7,899 bases of DNA from Spirochaetales bacterium (lineage in GTDB: Bacteria > Spirochaetota > Spirochaetia > Treponematales > UBA12059). The notes under the pieces were generated by a model. That model was not told the origin of the DNA and ran no database searches. It worked only from the letters and a program-made list of their open reading frames with translations. Position 1 is the first letter of the stretch. Each line of letters opens with the position of its first letter. Location of the stretch: positions 1 to 7,899 of the forward strand of contig JAFGUM010000182.1 in assembly GCA_016938515.1 (NCBI GenBank), written 5' to 3'. Made by a program: the position numbers and the translations under genes. Of the stretch, positions 1 through 6,213 are shown piece after piece.

Positions 1-22
1 CCAGCTCGCGACGCACCCTCGG
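1..22. repeat. 22-base direct repeat, copy 1
   Basis: This 22-base stretch begins ccagctcgcg and ends accctcgg. It occurs again without change at 159-180, a period of 158 bases. The sequence between the copies is not itself repeated after copy 2, apart from the tRNA-like segment described at 65-197. Because this copy sits at the first base of the window, the true repeat may extend to the left and further copies may lie upstream. Confidence 0.85.
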
Positions 23-64
23 TAGCGCGCTCCGCGCGCATGCGCAGGGTATCGCATTGTAGGC

Positions 65-197
65 CCGGAGGGGGACTTGGCTTCCGGGGCTCGACTTCGT
101 GTCTCGCCCCTCCAGCCCGCCTCGGGTGCTTTCGGCGCATCCCTGCGCCTCTCGCTCGCCAGCTCGCGACGCACCCTCGGATCAAGTCCCCCTCCGG
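65..197. repeat. 133-base element with inverted ends copied from tRNA-Leu
   Basis: The ends are perfect 15-base inverted repeats: ccggagggggacttg at 65-79 and its reverse complement at 183-197. The same 15 bases lie at 248-262 inside the tRNA-Leu gene, covering the 3' acceptor strand and T-arm. The left copy matches the tRNA for 17 bases (63-79 against 246-262). The interior carries a perfect hairpin at 134-149 (stem ggcgca/tgcgcc, loop tccc), and the right end forms a second hairpin (184-189 with 196-201). It holds no convincing protein frame. It resembles a small non-autonomous mobile element or a structured repeat that uses tRNA sequence as its ends. No target-site duplication is evident. 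Confidence 0.6.
159..180. repeat. 22-base direct repeat, copy 2
   Basis: Identical to bases 1-22. This copy lies inside the right half of the inverted-ended element and stops two bases before its right terminal repeat. It is GC-rich and non-coding. Confidence 0.85.
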
Positions 198-205
198 ACT
201 TATCG

Positions 206-243
206 AAAAAGAGAGAGCCGCCTCGCGGCGGCTCTCTCTTTTT
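206..243 (-). terminator. Strong intrinsic terminator after tRNA-Leu (bidirectional)
   Basis: A perfect 17-base-pair stem (206-222 with 227-243) encloses a 4-base loop. The GC core gagccgcc/ggcggctc is flanked by an A5 run on one side and a T5 run on the other. On the minus strand this gives a GC stem followed by a U tract, one base after the tRNA 3' end, so it should end tRNA-Leu transcription. By symmetry it would also stop plus-strand transcription entering from the left, insulating the kinase gene. Confidence 0.93.
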
Positions 244-244
244 C

Positions 245-326
245 TGCCCGGAGGGGGACTTGAACCCCCATACCTCTCGGCACTAGTACCTGAAACTAGC
301 GTGTCTGCCAATTCCACCATCCGGGC
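245..326 (-). tRNA. tRNA-Leu, anticodon CAG
   Basis: The minus strand folds as a complete class II tRNA of 82 nucleotides. The acceptor stem pairs GCCCGGA (from base 326) with TCCGGGC, leaving discriminator A at 245. The D-arm contains TGGCAGAC, typical of tRNA-Leu. The anticodon stem CTAGT/ACTAG encloses loop TTCAGGT, giving anticodon CAG (292-290), which reads CUG. A variable arm of the long type follows (TGCCGAGAGGTA region), then T-arm GGGGG-TTCAAGT-CCCCC. CCA is not encoded: the next bases are GAA, so the terminal CCA must be added enzymatically. The terminator stem starts one base beyond the 3' end. The T-arm is duplicated at 63-79 and, inverted, at 183-197. Confidence 0.97.
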
Positions 327-337
327 GGGTAGTGCTG

Positions 338-369
338 AGTATATACCCTGCCTTACCGTCCGTAGTCAA
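338..369 (-). promoter_or_regulatory. Promoter of tRNA-Leu
   Basis: On the minus strand, TTGACT (369-364) lies 18 bases before TATATA (345-340), which overlaps a second candidate -10 box, TATACT (343-338). Transcription would start about 5-7 bases before the mature tRNA end at 326, so the 5' leader is very short. Both boxes are close to the sigma-70 consensus. Confidence 0.75.
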
Positions 370-405
370 GATGTGCGGCTCGAGGAACCAGCTACCTGTT
401 GCATA

Positions 406-434
406 TTCCCAAATACCCTGTCCTGATCTATAGT
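406..434 (+). promoter_or_regulatory. Candidate promoter of the 7TM histidine kinase
   Basis: TTCCCA (406-411) and TATAGT (429-434) are 17 bases apart. The -10 box ends 7 bases before the ATG at 442, so transcription would begin at or next to the start codon, leaving no room for a Shine-Dalgarno site; none is visible before this ATG. The -35 box matches the consensus at four of six positions. The same short spacing is seen before two other genes in the window. Confidence 0.45.
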
Positions 435-441
435 AGCGCCC

Positions 442-2298
442 ATGCAGGAGTCCTTCACGTCGTTTTGGCTGTCCCGTGTGGCTCTGATCGCGCTTTTTCT
501 GTACGTGTCGTCGGCTATACGGATATGGCAGCTGTCACCGGGGACTCTTACGAACAGGATCGCGGCTCTGTTGTGCCTGGACTTGGCGGCGTGGGCGTTC
601 CAGGCGGCTATTTCGTACGCCGCGGACGATCCTGCGATTACGGTGGCCCTGTCCCGGGTGCTGAGCTGGAGCTGGACTTTGTTTCCGGTGCTGGCGCTGC
701 ACCTGTCCATCGAGGTTACCAGATCACCACGATGGGTCCTCGAGGGGACGCGCCGGCTGGTAGCGCTGGCCGTGCTGTACGCGAGCGCCTTGCTTATATA
801 CTGGCTTATAGCTGGGCCCCTCCTTGAAGGCGCTGAGCGCAGAGCCGGCTACTGGTCTGTAAACATACGGGAAGGCCTCGGCTATACGGTTTTTTCGTTA
901 CACTACCTGCTGCTAAACGTGGTGGCGATGATCCTGGTCTTCAGGGCACGACTACGAGCTACTTCGTCCCGCGAGAAGTCAACCCTCGGCATAATCCTGG
1001 TTACCCACGCCATCTCATTGTTCGGCGGCTTTATCACCGATACCGTTTTAGCCGCTATGGGGGTGGACTTCCCAAAGGTTGGCGTCCTGTGGGGTAGCGT
1101 ATGGGCGATAGGCCTCAGGGTGGCGATGGCTCGTTTTGATTTTCTGGCTCCGTTCTCTGCGCGTGACACGGGACTTCTTATGGATAAATTCATCAGCCAC
1201 TCGATGGATGGCATAGTGGTGTGCGATGCCTCTGATACGGTTATTTACTGGAACGAGCCGCTTGCCGCGATGACTGGATTGTCTCAGGTAGATACGATAG
1301 GTCGATCCCTGCCCAGCGTCCTGCCGTGGGCCTATCCCGCAACGACGACAACCTCGCAGCCGGCTTCCCAGACTTCGGGCTTGCGGGAGTTTGACATACG
1401 GCACGCCGACGGCACGCTACGCTGGCTTCAGATGAGTTCTTTCGTCATCCCGTCGCAGGAAGGCGACATCAGAGCCATGATACTCCGCGACATCAGCTCT
1501 GAAAAGCAAGCCGCGGCCAAAGAACTGGATCGGCTCTTCAGGCAAAGCCATTCACAGAAGATGGAGGCTCTCGGGGCGCTGGCCGGGGGCATAGCCCACG
1601 ACTTCAACAACACCCTGGGGGGCATAGTCGGCGCGGTTTCATTGATACGGGCAAGATTGGAAACCGAAACGGGTTCTCTGGACCTTTCGAGGGAGCTCGA
1701 AGTCATCAGCAGGTCAGCGCAGCGGGCGGCCGGCTCGGTTCGGGGGCTTATGGCCTTTGCCAGCGACGCGCCGCGTCGGGAAGCGCGGTTCAGGCTGGCC
1801 GACGCGGTTTCGCACGTGACGGAGCTGGCGAACAAATCGCTGCATCGATGCGTAAGAATAGTCGTTGACCCAATCGACGACTCCGCGATGACCATCGGCG
1901 ATGCGCCCCAGGTCGAGCAGCTGCTGCTCAACCTGGTCATCAATGCGGAGCACGCGATGACAATCATGCGCCCCACCGGCGAGCCTCACGGAGGCACACT
2001 GCGCGTATCCATGGCGCGGGCGGAACCAGACGAAGCTTTCGTATCGGGCCACCCCTCTGTTCGGCCTATCCCGTACTGGGCTCTATCCGTAGACGACGAA
2101 GGCGTGGGCATGGATGCCGCGACGCTCGCGCGGGTCTTTGACCCGTTCTTTACGACCAAGGGAACGGATCAAGGAAGCGGCCTCGGACTGGCCATGGCCC
2201 ACATCATAGCCACGCAGCACGGGGGGTTCATGGATGCCGCCTCGCGGCCAGGTGAGGGAACGACGATGACCGTCTACCTGCCTGCCGTATCCGCCTGA
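442..2298 (+). CDS. 7TM-PAS sensor histidine kinase
   Basis: A 618-residue membrane sensor kinase. Residues 1-230 hold seven hydrophobic segments (roughly 10-28, 40-60, 75-92, 105-125, 150-168, 183-205, 213-230), matching the N-terminal 7TM sensor region known from many histidine kinases. A PAS domain follows (about 245-355, with VVCDASDTVIYWN near 259-271). The HisKA segment carries AGGIAHDFNN, with phosphoacceptor His386. The HATPase domain shows the N box around Asn501, DDEGVGM (551-557), FDPFFTTK (567-574) and GSGLGL (578-583). All kinase motifs are intact and no receiver domain is fused. No response regulator is nearby, so it is an orphan here. ATG 442 is the first start in frame; no ribosome site precedes it and the mRNA may be leaderless. 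The last 25 bases overlap the convergent iron-sulfur gene. The signal sensed is unknown. Confidence 0.95.
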   Translation: MQESFTSFWLSRVALIALFLYVSSAIRIWQLSPGTLTNRIAALLCLDLAAWAFQAAISYAADDPAITVALSRVLSWSWTLFPVLALHLSIEVTRSPRWVLEGTRRLVALAVLYASALLIYWLIAGPLLEGAERRAGYWSVNIREGLGYTVFSLHYLLLNVVAMILVFRARLRATSSREKSTLGIILVTHAISLFGGFITDTVLAAMGVDFPKVGVLWGSVWAIGLRVAMARFDFLAPFSARDTGLLMDKFISHSMDGIVVCDASDTVIYWNEPLAAMTGLSQVDTIGRSLPSVLPWAYPATTTTSQPASQTSGLREFDIRHADGTLRWLQMSSFVIPSQEGDIRAMILRDISSEKQAAAKELDRLFRQSHSQKMEALGALAGGIAHDFNNTLGGIVGAVSLIRARLETETGSLDLSRELEVISRSAQRAAGSVRGLMAFASDAPRREARFRLADAVSHVTELANKSLHRCVRIVVDPIDDSAMTIGDAPQVEQLLLNLVINAEHAMTIMRPTGEPHGGTLRVSMARAEPDEAFVSGHPSVRPIPYWALSVDDEGVGMDAATLARVFDPFFTTKGTDQGSGLGLAMAHIIATQHGGFMDAASRPGEGTTMTVYLPAVSA

Positions 2299-3083
2299 GC
2301 GAGCGCAGTGCGCAGCAGCTGAATGTGCTTGCCCGGGTACACGGCCTGGGGACAGACCCGGGAGCAGGCCAGGTGCCTTCCGCAAGGGCCCACACCGTCT
2401 GGCGCGGCCGCCAGCGCACGCATGGCGGCCGCTCGTTCCGGTCTTTTTTCACGCTCCCTGTTTATCGCGGCCAGCGCCGCCGGCCCGATGAACGGAACCG
2501 CTACCGGGCAGGCGGACACGCACAGGCCGCACTCTATGCACGCTTCAAAGCGCACCCTGCCGGCGGGACGCCTGCCGGCGGGACGCCAGACGGCGGATTC
2601 GACGCGCGCTGCCGGTGGTTCGGGCGGCAATGGCGAGCGGCCATCGTCGGGGACAGAGCCGAGGTAAGCCGCGTCAAGCGGAATGCCGGCCAACGCCGCC
2701 CCCGGCGACACCGCAATCCCCGATATCACCGCCATTTTTGCCAGTGGCTCGAGGCTAACTACGAAGGCACCCCGTCCATCCCGCTCCGGCTCCACCGCGG
2801 GGCCTCCAGGCAGGCGCGGGCGGGGAGAGGCGAGCGAGGCAACCGTGGTGAGGCACATCAGCGCTTCTACGCCGTTTATGATAGCGCCACAGGTGCCGCA
2901 CGAGCCGTGGTGGCACGAGTGCCGGTACGCGGGCACGGCCTCGCCGCATGACCGCAGCATTTCCAGTATGTCCAGAACCGTGCGCTGCGGTTCGGCGTCA
3001 AGCCTATACTCCGCGAACGCGTCGCCGTTTCGCACCCGTACCAGCAGGGGGACAGAGCTAGCGCTCTTTGAACCGGAACTCAT
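2274..3083 (-). CDS. SdhB/FrdB-like iron-sulfur subunit (2Fe-2S, 4Fe-4S, 3Fe-4S)
   Basis: A 269-residue electron-transfer subunit of the succinate dehydrogenase/fumarate reductase iron-sulfur type. Cys57, 62, 65 and 77 form a plant-type 2Fe-2S motif (C-x4-C-x2-C-x11-C). Cys182, 185, 188 and 192 followed by Pro, then Cys234, 240 and 244, reproduce the SdhB pattern for one 4Fe-4S and one 3Fe-4S cluster; the position that would make the second a 4Fe-4S cluster is His237, not Cys. The linker between the cluster domains (about 78-181) is longer than usual, rich in Pro and Ala, and contains RPAG twice. The start is ATG 3083: GGAGG (3095-3091) lies 7 bases upstream and the codon shares one base with the stop of the flavoprotein gene (TGATG). 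An ATG at 3113 has no such support. It is probably the electron acceptor for that flavoprotein. No membrane-anchor gene is present. Confidence 0.92.
   Translation of the reverse strand: MSSGSKSASSVPLLVRVRNGDAFAEYRLDAEPQRTVLDILEMLRSCGEAVPAYRHSCHHGSCGTCGAIINGVEALMCLTTVASLASPRPRLPGGPAVEPERDGRGAFVVSLEPLAKMAVISGIAVSPGAALAGIPLDAAYLGSVPDDGRSPLPPEPPAARVESAVWRPAGRRPAGRVRFEACIECGLCVSACPVAVPFIGPAALAAINREREKRPERAAAMRALAAAPDGVGPCGRHLACSRVCPQAVYPGKHIQLLRTALAQADTAGR
2556..2585. repeat. 15-base tandem duplication
   Basis: The unit cctgccggcgggacg is present twice, back to back (2556-2570 and 2571-2585). It lies in frame in the iron-sulfur protein gene and encodes the repeated RPAGR in the linker just before the 4Fe-4S domain. 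It keeps the frame, so loss or gain of a unit would only change linker length. Confidence 0.85.
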
Positions 3084-4258
3084 CAGAGGGCCTCCGTGTA
3101 CCAATCGCGCCACGTGGGCAGTATAAAGTCCCGCGTCCGACAGGGTTCATTGACGCAAAAGACGCCGCATACGTGATCGGCTGCCTTTTCCGCCATCGCC
3201 CGCAGCACGGTAGCCTTGCCGCCAATCAGCGTAGCCATACCCGGGTGGTCCAGAACCATAAAATCGCGGCTTATTTCCCTGCCGTCTCCGGTTGAAGCGC
3301 CGGCCAACGGGCGGGCAGCCGCCCAGATCGCGTGCACGGCGCGAGCGGAAAATCCGGGTGCCAGTTCGTCGGCCCGCCTGAGCAGGAAGGCAACGTCGTC
3401 GTCATCAGGCAGGATGCCGTCGGGGTTATCCACGACCCGCTGCGTGGTTCCTATGATGGACAATCCCCGCTGCGGCACGATGATGTCCCCATCGCCGGGT
3501 GGCGCCAGCCTGGACAGCACCATATCCGTAACCCGGCCGCGCACGGCGACCATCGTACCAGGCGCCGGCGTAACGGGAACGTCGAAGCCGGCCATCGCGC
3601 CTACGATTCCCGCCCACGCGCCGGTGGCGCTTACGATATAATCGCAGTCTACGCGCTCGTCGTGGTCAGAGCCCGCCCGCCTCACCGTTACGCTCCGCGC
3701 CGTTCCGGCGGTTACGTCGATGCTCACCACTTCGGTAAACGGCCGTATAGTCGCGCCAAGTCGCCTTGCCGCGGCAAAAAACGACAGCGGCACCCTGAAC
3801 GCGTCAAAGGAGCCATCCGGCACCCAGACGGTTCGCCTGGCCGTCGGGGTAATCGCGGGTTCCCAGCTCCGCGCCTCGGCTATCGGAACCTCCCGCGCCG
3901 GTATACCCGCCTCGTTGCACGCCGCTATAAAAGCCGGCGCGTAGTCAGCTTCAGCGTCGTCGGTAGCGATAAAAACGCCGCCATTGTACTCGATCGCGTC
4001 GGGAACGATGCGCCGGAGCACGAGGGTTTCTTCCATACACTCACGGGCTATGTCGCGGTCGCCTACAGCGTAGCGCGCTCCCGAGTGCAGCTGGCCGTGG
4101 TGCCTTCCGGTGGTACCCGAGGTTAGTTCGCCCTTTTCAAAGAGCGTGACCAGAAATCCCCGCAGTGACAGGTCGTAGGCCAGCGCGGCTCCCGAGCCGC
4201 CTCCGCCGATGACGCAAACGCGGTGAGGGTGCCGTTGCCGAATGGATGGAGTACACAT
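3083..4258 (-). CDS. GlpA-like FAD-dependent dehydrogenase, catalytic core only
   Basis: A 391-residue FAD oxidoreductase of the DAO fold. Residues 14-34 hold the dinucleotide-binding motif (VCVIGGGGSGAALAYDLSLRG). The segment TSGTTGRHHGQLHSGARYA (46-64) and the arrangement around RECMEE match GlpA, the FAD subunit of anaerobic glycerol-3-phosphate dehydrogenase. ATGAWAG (211-217), GLSIIGTTQ (265-273) and DFMVLDHPG...LIGGKATVLR (332-353) continue that match. The protein ends soon after the GlpA-like PCRTRDFILP (372-381), where E. coli GlpA (about 540 residues) goes on into a C-terminal iron-sulfur domain. No GlpB or GlpC follows; an SdhB-type protein does, sharing the TGATG junction. The substrate could be glycerol-3-phosphate or another 2-hydroxy acid such as 2-hydroxyglutarate. 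A -10-like box lies just before ATG 4258. Confidence 0.92.
   Translation of the reverse strand: MCTPSIRQRHPHRVCVIGGGGSGAALAYDLSLRGFLVTLFEKGELTSGTTGRHHGQLHSGARYAVGDRDIARECMEETLVLRRIVPDAIEYNGGVFIATDDAEADYAPAFIAACNEAGIPAREVPIAEARSWEPAITPTARRTVWVPDGSFDAFRVPLSFFAAARRLGATIRPFTEVVSIDVTAGTARSVTVRRAGSDHDERVDCDYIVSATGAWAGIVGAMAGFDVPVTPAPGTMVAVRGRVTDMVLSRLAPPGDGDIIVPQRGLSIIGTTQRVVDNPDGILPDDDDVAFLLRRADELAPGFSARAVHAIWAAARPLAGASTGDGREISRDFMVLDHPGMATLIGGKATVLRAMAEKAADHVCGVFCVNEPCRTRDFILPTWRDWYTEAL
3091..3095 (-). promoter_or_regulatory. Ribosome binding site of the iron-sulfur subunit gene
   Basis: GGAGG on the minus strand (3095-3091), 7 bases before ATG 3083 and inside the 3' end of the flavoprotein gene. 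It decides the start of the iron-sulfur gene and suggests coupled translation of the two subunits. Confidence 0.85.
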
Positions 4259-4265
4259 ACGGGTG

Positions 4266-4271
4266 AGTATA
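4266..4271 (-). promoter_or_regulatory. Candidate -10 box before the GlpA-like gene
   Basis: TATACT (4271-4266) ends 7 bases before ATG 4258, in the 43-base gap after the ArsR-type gene. No good -35 box stands 16-18 bases upstream, so the promoter may need an activator or may not be active. If used, the transcript would begin at the start codon. Read-through from the regulator gene's promoter is an alternative. Confidence 0.35.
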
Positions 4272-4301
4272 CACCAGTGTCACGAAGCTTGTGGAAGCCC
4301 G

Positions 4302-4940
4302 TTATCGTTCTGGTTGCGGGTATGGGGGCCAGGAAGGCGATTCTGAATGGTTTCGCTTGACGGGAGAGCCTGCTTCGCCAGGGTTGTCAACGAGCCTGTC
4401 GGTGGCGCCAGCTATGAAAAGCCTGCGCGGCCGGGTACCTGGAGCGGGTTCAGCGTACGTGGCTATCGCGTCGTCTATTCTGGTTCTGAAGGCGCTCCAG
4501 TCGTCGTTGTCGCAGTGGATGACGTACTCGAACAGGAACGCCTCATCGTCCTGCCCGGGAGCTTCGGTAGTGCGTTCGAGGAAGGCACGCAGGCCGTCGC
4601 GGAAGCGCCTGCTTATCATGCGGGCCACCTCGCCGCGTGTGCCATCGCAGCCGGGGCCGCTCATGGCATCGGCTACGCTGTAGTGTTTGGCCGTGGGTTC
4701 GTAGTAGCGGGCGAGTATGCCATTGACGGTCTCAGTCCGGGCCACTTTGACGATGCCTGCCGCCTCGAGTACGCGCATGTGGTAGTGCACCCGCCCGGGT
4801 CCGTCGCCAAGCACCCTGGCTACTTCGGTGGCGGTCATCGCCCGCCTCGTTTCCCGGAACACATGAACGAGCTTCATGCGGTACGGGTGGGTAAACGCCT
4901 TGACGCGCGCTTCGGTGTCCAAGAGCATGAGATCAACCAT
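4302..4940 (-). CDS. ArsR-type winged-helix transcriptional regulator
   Basis: A 212-residue DNA-binding regulator. Residues 8-90 form an ArsR-like winged helix-turn-helix: LLDTEARVKAFTHPYRMKLV leads in, TATEVARVLGDGPGRVHYHM (36-55) is the helix-turn-helix, and GILARYYEP (74-82) is the wing. There is no classic ArsR metal-binding cysteine motif in the recognition helix. The remaining 110 or so residues include CDNDDWSAFRTRIDDA (143-158), probably a helical dimerisation or effector part, and a polar, Pro-rich tail; no known ligand domain is recognisable there. It lies 43 bases upstream of the GlpA-like gene on the same strand and may control that gene and itself. The start is taken at ATG 4940; Met5 is an alternative, and neither has a Shine-Dalgarno site. 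Confidence 0.88.
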   Translation of the reverse strand: MVDLMLLDTEARVKAFTHPYRMKLVHVFRETRRAMTATEVARVLGDGPGRVHYHMRVLEAAGIVKVARTETVNGILARYYEPTAKHYSVADAMSGPGCDGTRGEVARMISRRFRDGLRAFLERTTEAPGQDDEAFLFEYVIHCDNDDWSAFRTRIDDAIATYAEPAPGTRPRRLFIAGATDRLVDNPGEAGSPVKRNHSESPSWPPYPQPER

Positions 4941-4946
4941 GACGCC

Positions 4947-4976
4947 AGCATAGCGATCGATTCATTTGAGCGTCAA
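4947..4976 (-). promoter_or_regulatory. Promoter of the ArsR-type regulator gene
   Basis: TTGACG (4976-4971) and TATGCT (4952-4947) are separated by 18 bases. The -10 box ends only 6 bases before ATG 4940, so the mRNA would start at or next to the start codon and be leaderless. This is the only clear promoter in the 109-base gap between the kinase gene (ending at 5050) and this gene. Confidence 0.65.
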
Positions 4977-4992
4977 GGAATCGCACGATCGC
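4953..4992. repeat. Inverted repeat around the regulator's promoter
   Basis: GCGATCG (4953-4959) and CGATCGC (4986-4992) are inverted copies 26 bases apart, one between the -35 and -10 boxes and one just upstream of the -35 box. Placement around the promoter is what would be expected of operator half-sites for self-regulation. The core CGATCG is itself a palindrome, so chance occurrence is possible. The rest of the gap holds a weak hairpin near 4993-5010 with no U tract. Confidence 0.35.
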
Positions 4993-5049
4993 ACTACCGC
5001 TGCGGGTAGCGGCATTGCGGCGCGCATCCTCCAGCGCCAACTGGTCCCT

Positions 5050-6213
5050 TCATGGCTTGAACACAAGAAGACAGGAAGCGCCGGGCTTGGCTTCTCTGAC
5101 TATGCGACCGTTGATCTGGTGTACGAGGCTGTCAATGATATCGAGGCCGATTCCAGGCCGTTCGCGGTTCTGCGGACACGCTGAAAAGCCAGGCCCGTCA
5201 TCCGCTACGCGGATAAAGGCTTCGTCTTCAATCATTCCTGTTTCTATGAGCAGCGTACCCGTTCCGCGTACCGAGAACGCGTGCTTGATGGAGTTTGTTA
5301 TCAATTCTGATAGTATGAGCCCGCAGGGTATGGCAATTTCAAGGCCGAGCCTGAGGCTGCTCACGTGATACTCCCGCCGCACGGCCGGGAAGGTCGTCAT
5401 AAGCAGCTGGTCCGCGATGCGGGGTGCGTAGTTGGCCAGGTCTATACCGCTGAAGTCTCCGGTTCTGTAAATCTCTTCGTGCACGAGGGACATGGCAAAG
5501 ATGCGGGCCTGACTCGTCTCGAGCAGCGCCCGTGCTTCTGCGCTCTGCGAGGTCGAAGCGGTAAGGTTGAGCAGGCTGAGCACGATCTGCAGGTTGTTCT
5601 TTACCCGGTGGTGAACCTCTTTGAGCAAGGCTTCCAGTTCCCGCTGGCGCTGCTCAAGTAGATTCGTGCGCTCCGCTACCCTGGCCTCGAGGTTGCCGTA
5701 CAGGTCGGCGTTTCTCAACACGAGCGCGAGTACAGACGACAACTGCTCCAGAGCATCCAGGGCCTTTGGCAGGGACTCATCATCCAGAAGATCCAGCAGG
5801 ACTATCACACCCGCCCGTTGCGTCCCGTACAAAAGTGGTAACAGCACGGCGGTTTTTACAGAAAGCTCGCGCAGGAGGCCGGCCAACTGGCCATCCTCAT
5901 CAGCGCGAAATACTCGTGGCGACTGAAACTGGTGGGACGCTTCGACGAGATCCTCAAAGGCCTTGCCCTGCGTCATATCCCTGCGGCGCTCCGGGTAGAC
6001 AGAACGCACCGCGTGTTCCGCCTTACCGTGCGCGCTGGTGTGCGATACCACTACGACCGTCCGTGCGCCTACCAGGCCGCGCATTTCTTCTGCTATGTAT
6101 TTGCGGGCGCTCCGCGGGTTGTCGGCAAAGGCGAGAAGCCGCTCTACAACGTCTGCGAGGAGAACGCTGAAGGCATTCCTGTCTCCCCTGCCAGTGGTGC
6201 CGGATTCACTCAT
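5050..6213 (-). CDS. Soluble GAF-HisKA_2 sensor histidine kinase
   Basis: A 387-residue cytoplasmic sensor kinase without membrane segments. Residues about 15-170 look like a GAF domain (ADVVERLLAFADNP; TAVLLPLLYGTQRAGVIVL at 121-139). A charged helix, probably coiled coil (about 172-198), leads to the HisKA_2 motif EVHHRVKNNLQ (199-209), with His202 the likely phosphorylation site. The HATPase domain shows SELITNSIKHAF (302-313; Asn307), ADDGPGF (337-343) and GIGLDII (354-360). Full kinase machinery is present; there is no receiver domain and no response regulator in the window. ATG 6213 overlaps the DUF1638 stop as ATGA, with GAGG 6 bases upstream, so it is the last clear member of the methyltransferase-like operon. 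It presumably senses a cytoplasmic cue linked to that pathway, a role inferred from position only. Confidence 0.95.
   Translation of the reverse strand: MSESGTTGRGDRNAFSVLLADVVERLLAFADNPRSARKYIAEEMRGLVGARTVVVVSHTSAHGKAEHAVRSVYPERRRDMTQGKAFEDLVEASHQFQSPRVFRADEDGQLAGLLRELSVKTAVLLPLLYGTQRAGVIVLLDLLDDESLPKALDALEQLSSVLALVLRNADLYGNLEARVAERTNLLEQRQRELEALLKEVHHRVKNNLQIVLSLLNLTASTSQSAEARALLETSQARIFAMSLVHEEIYRTGDFSGIDLANYAPRIADQLLMTTFPAVRREYHVSSLRLGLEIAIPCGLILSELITNSIKHAFSVRGTGTLLIETGMIEDEAFIRVADDGPGFSACPQNRERPGIGLDIIDSLVHQINGRIVREAKPGASCLLVFKP

Noticed and set aside
1..262. CRISPR array
   Set aside because: Only two copies of the 22-base repeat with a 136-base spacer, and tRNA-derived repeats in mixed orientation; there is no regular repeat-spacer pattern and no cas gene.
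63..326. Prophage or integrative element attached at tRNA-Leu
   Set aside because: The 17-base duplication of the tRNA end resembles an attachment site, but the enclosed segment is under 200 bases and no integrase or phage gene is in the window; it was kept only as a repeat element.
40..426. Open frame of 128 codons on the plus strand across the repeats, terminator and tRNA
   Set aside because: It runs through a tRNA gene and a perfect terminator hairpin, has no ribosome site and resembles no protein family; it is a by-product of GC-rich sequence.
1428..1976. 182-codon frame on the minus strand inside the 7TM kinase gene
   Set aside because: The plus strand there encodes intact HisKA and HATPase motifs; the minus frame has low-complexity Ser/Ala composition and no family motifs.
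2274..3113. Longer start (ATG 3113) for the iron-sulfur subunit
   Set aside because: GGAGG is placed correctly for ATG 3083, which also forms the TGATG junction; the extra ten residues lie within the upstream gene and add nothing conserved.
3332..4126. 264-codon frame on the plus strand opposite the GlpA-like gene
   Set aside because: Rich in Arg, Gly and Pro with no motif; the minus strand encodes a well-matched FAD protein.
4993..5010. Intrinsic terminator after the GAF kinase gene
   Set aside because: The hairpin has only about five pairs and no U tract follows on the minus strand.
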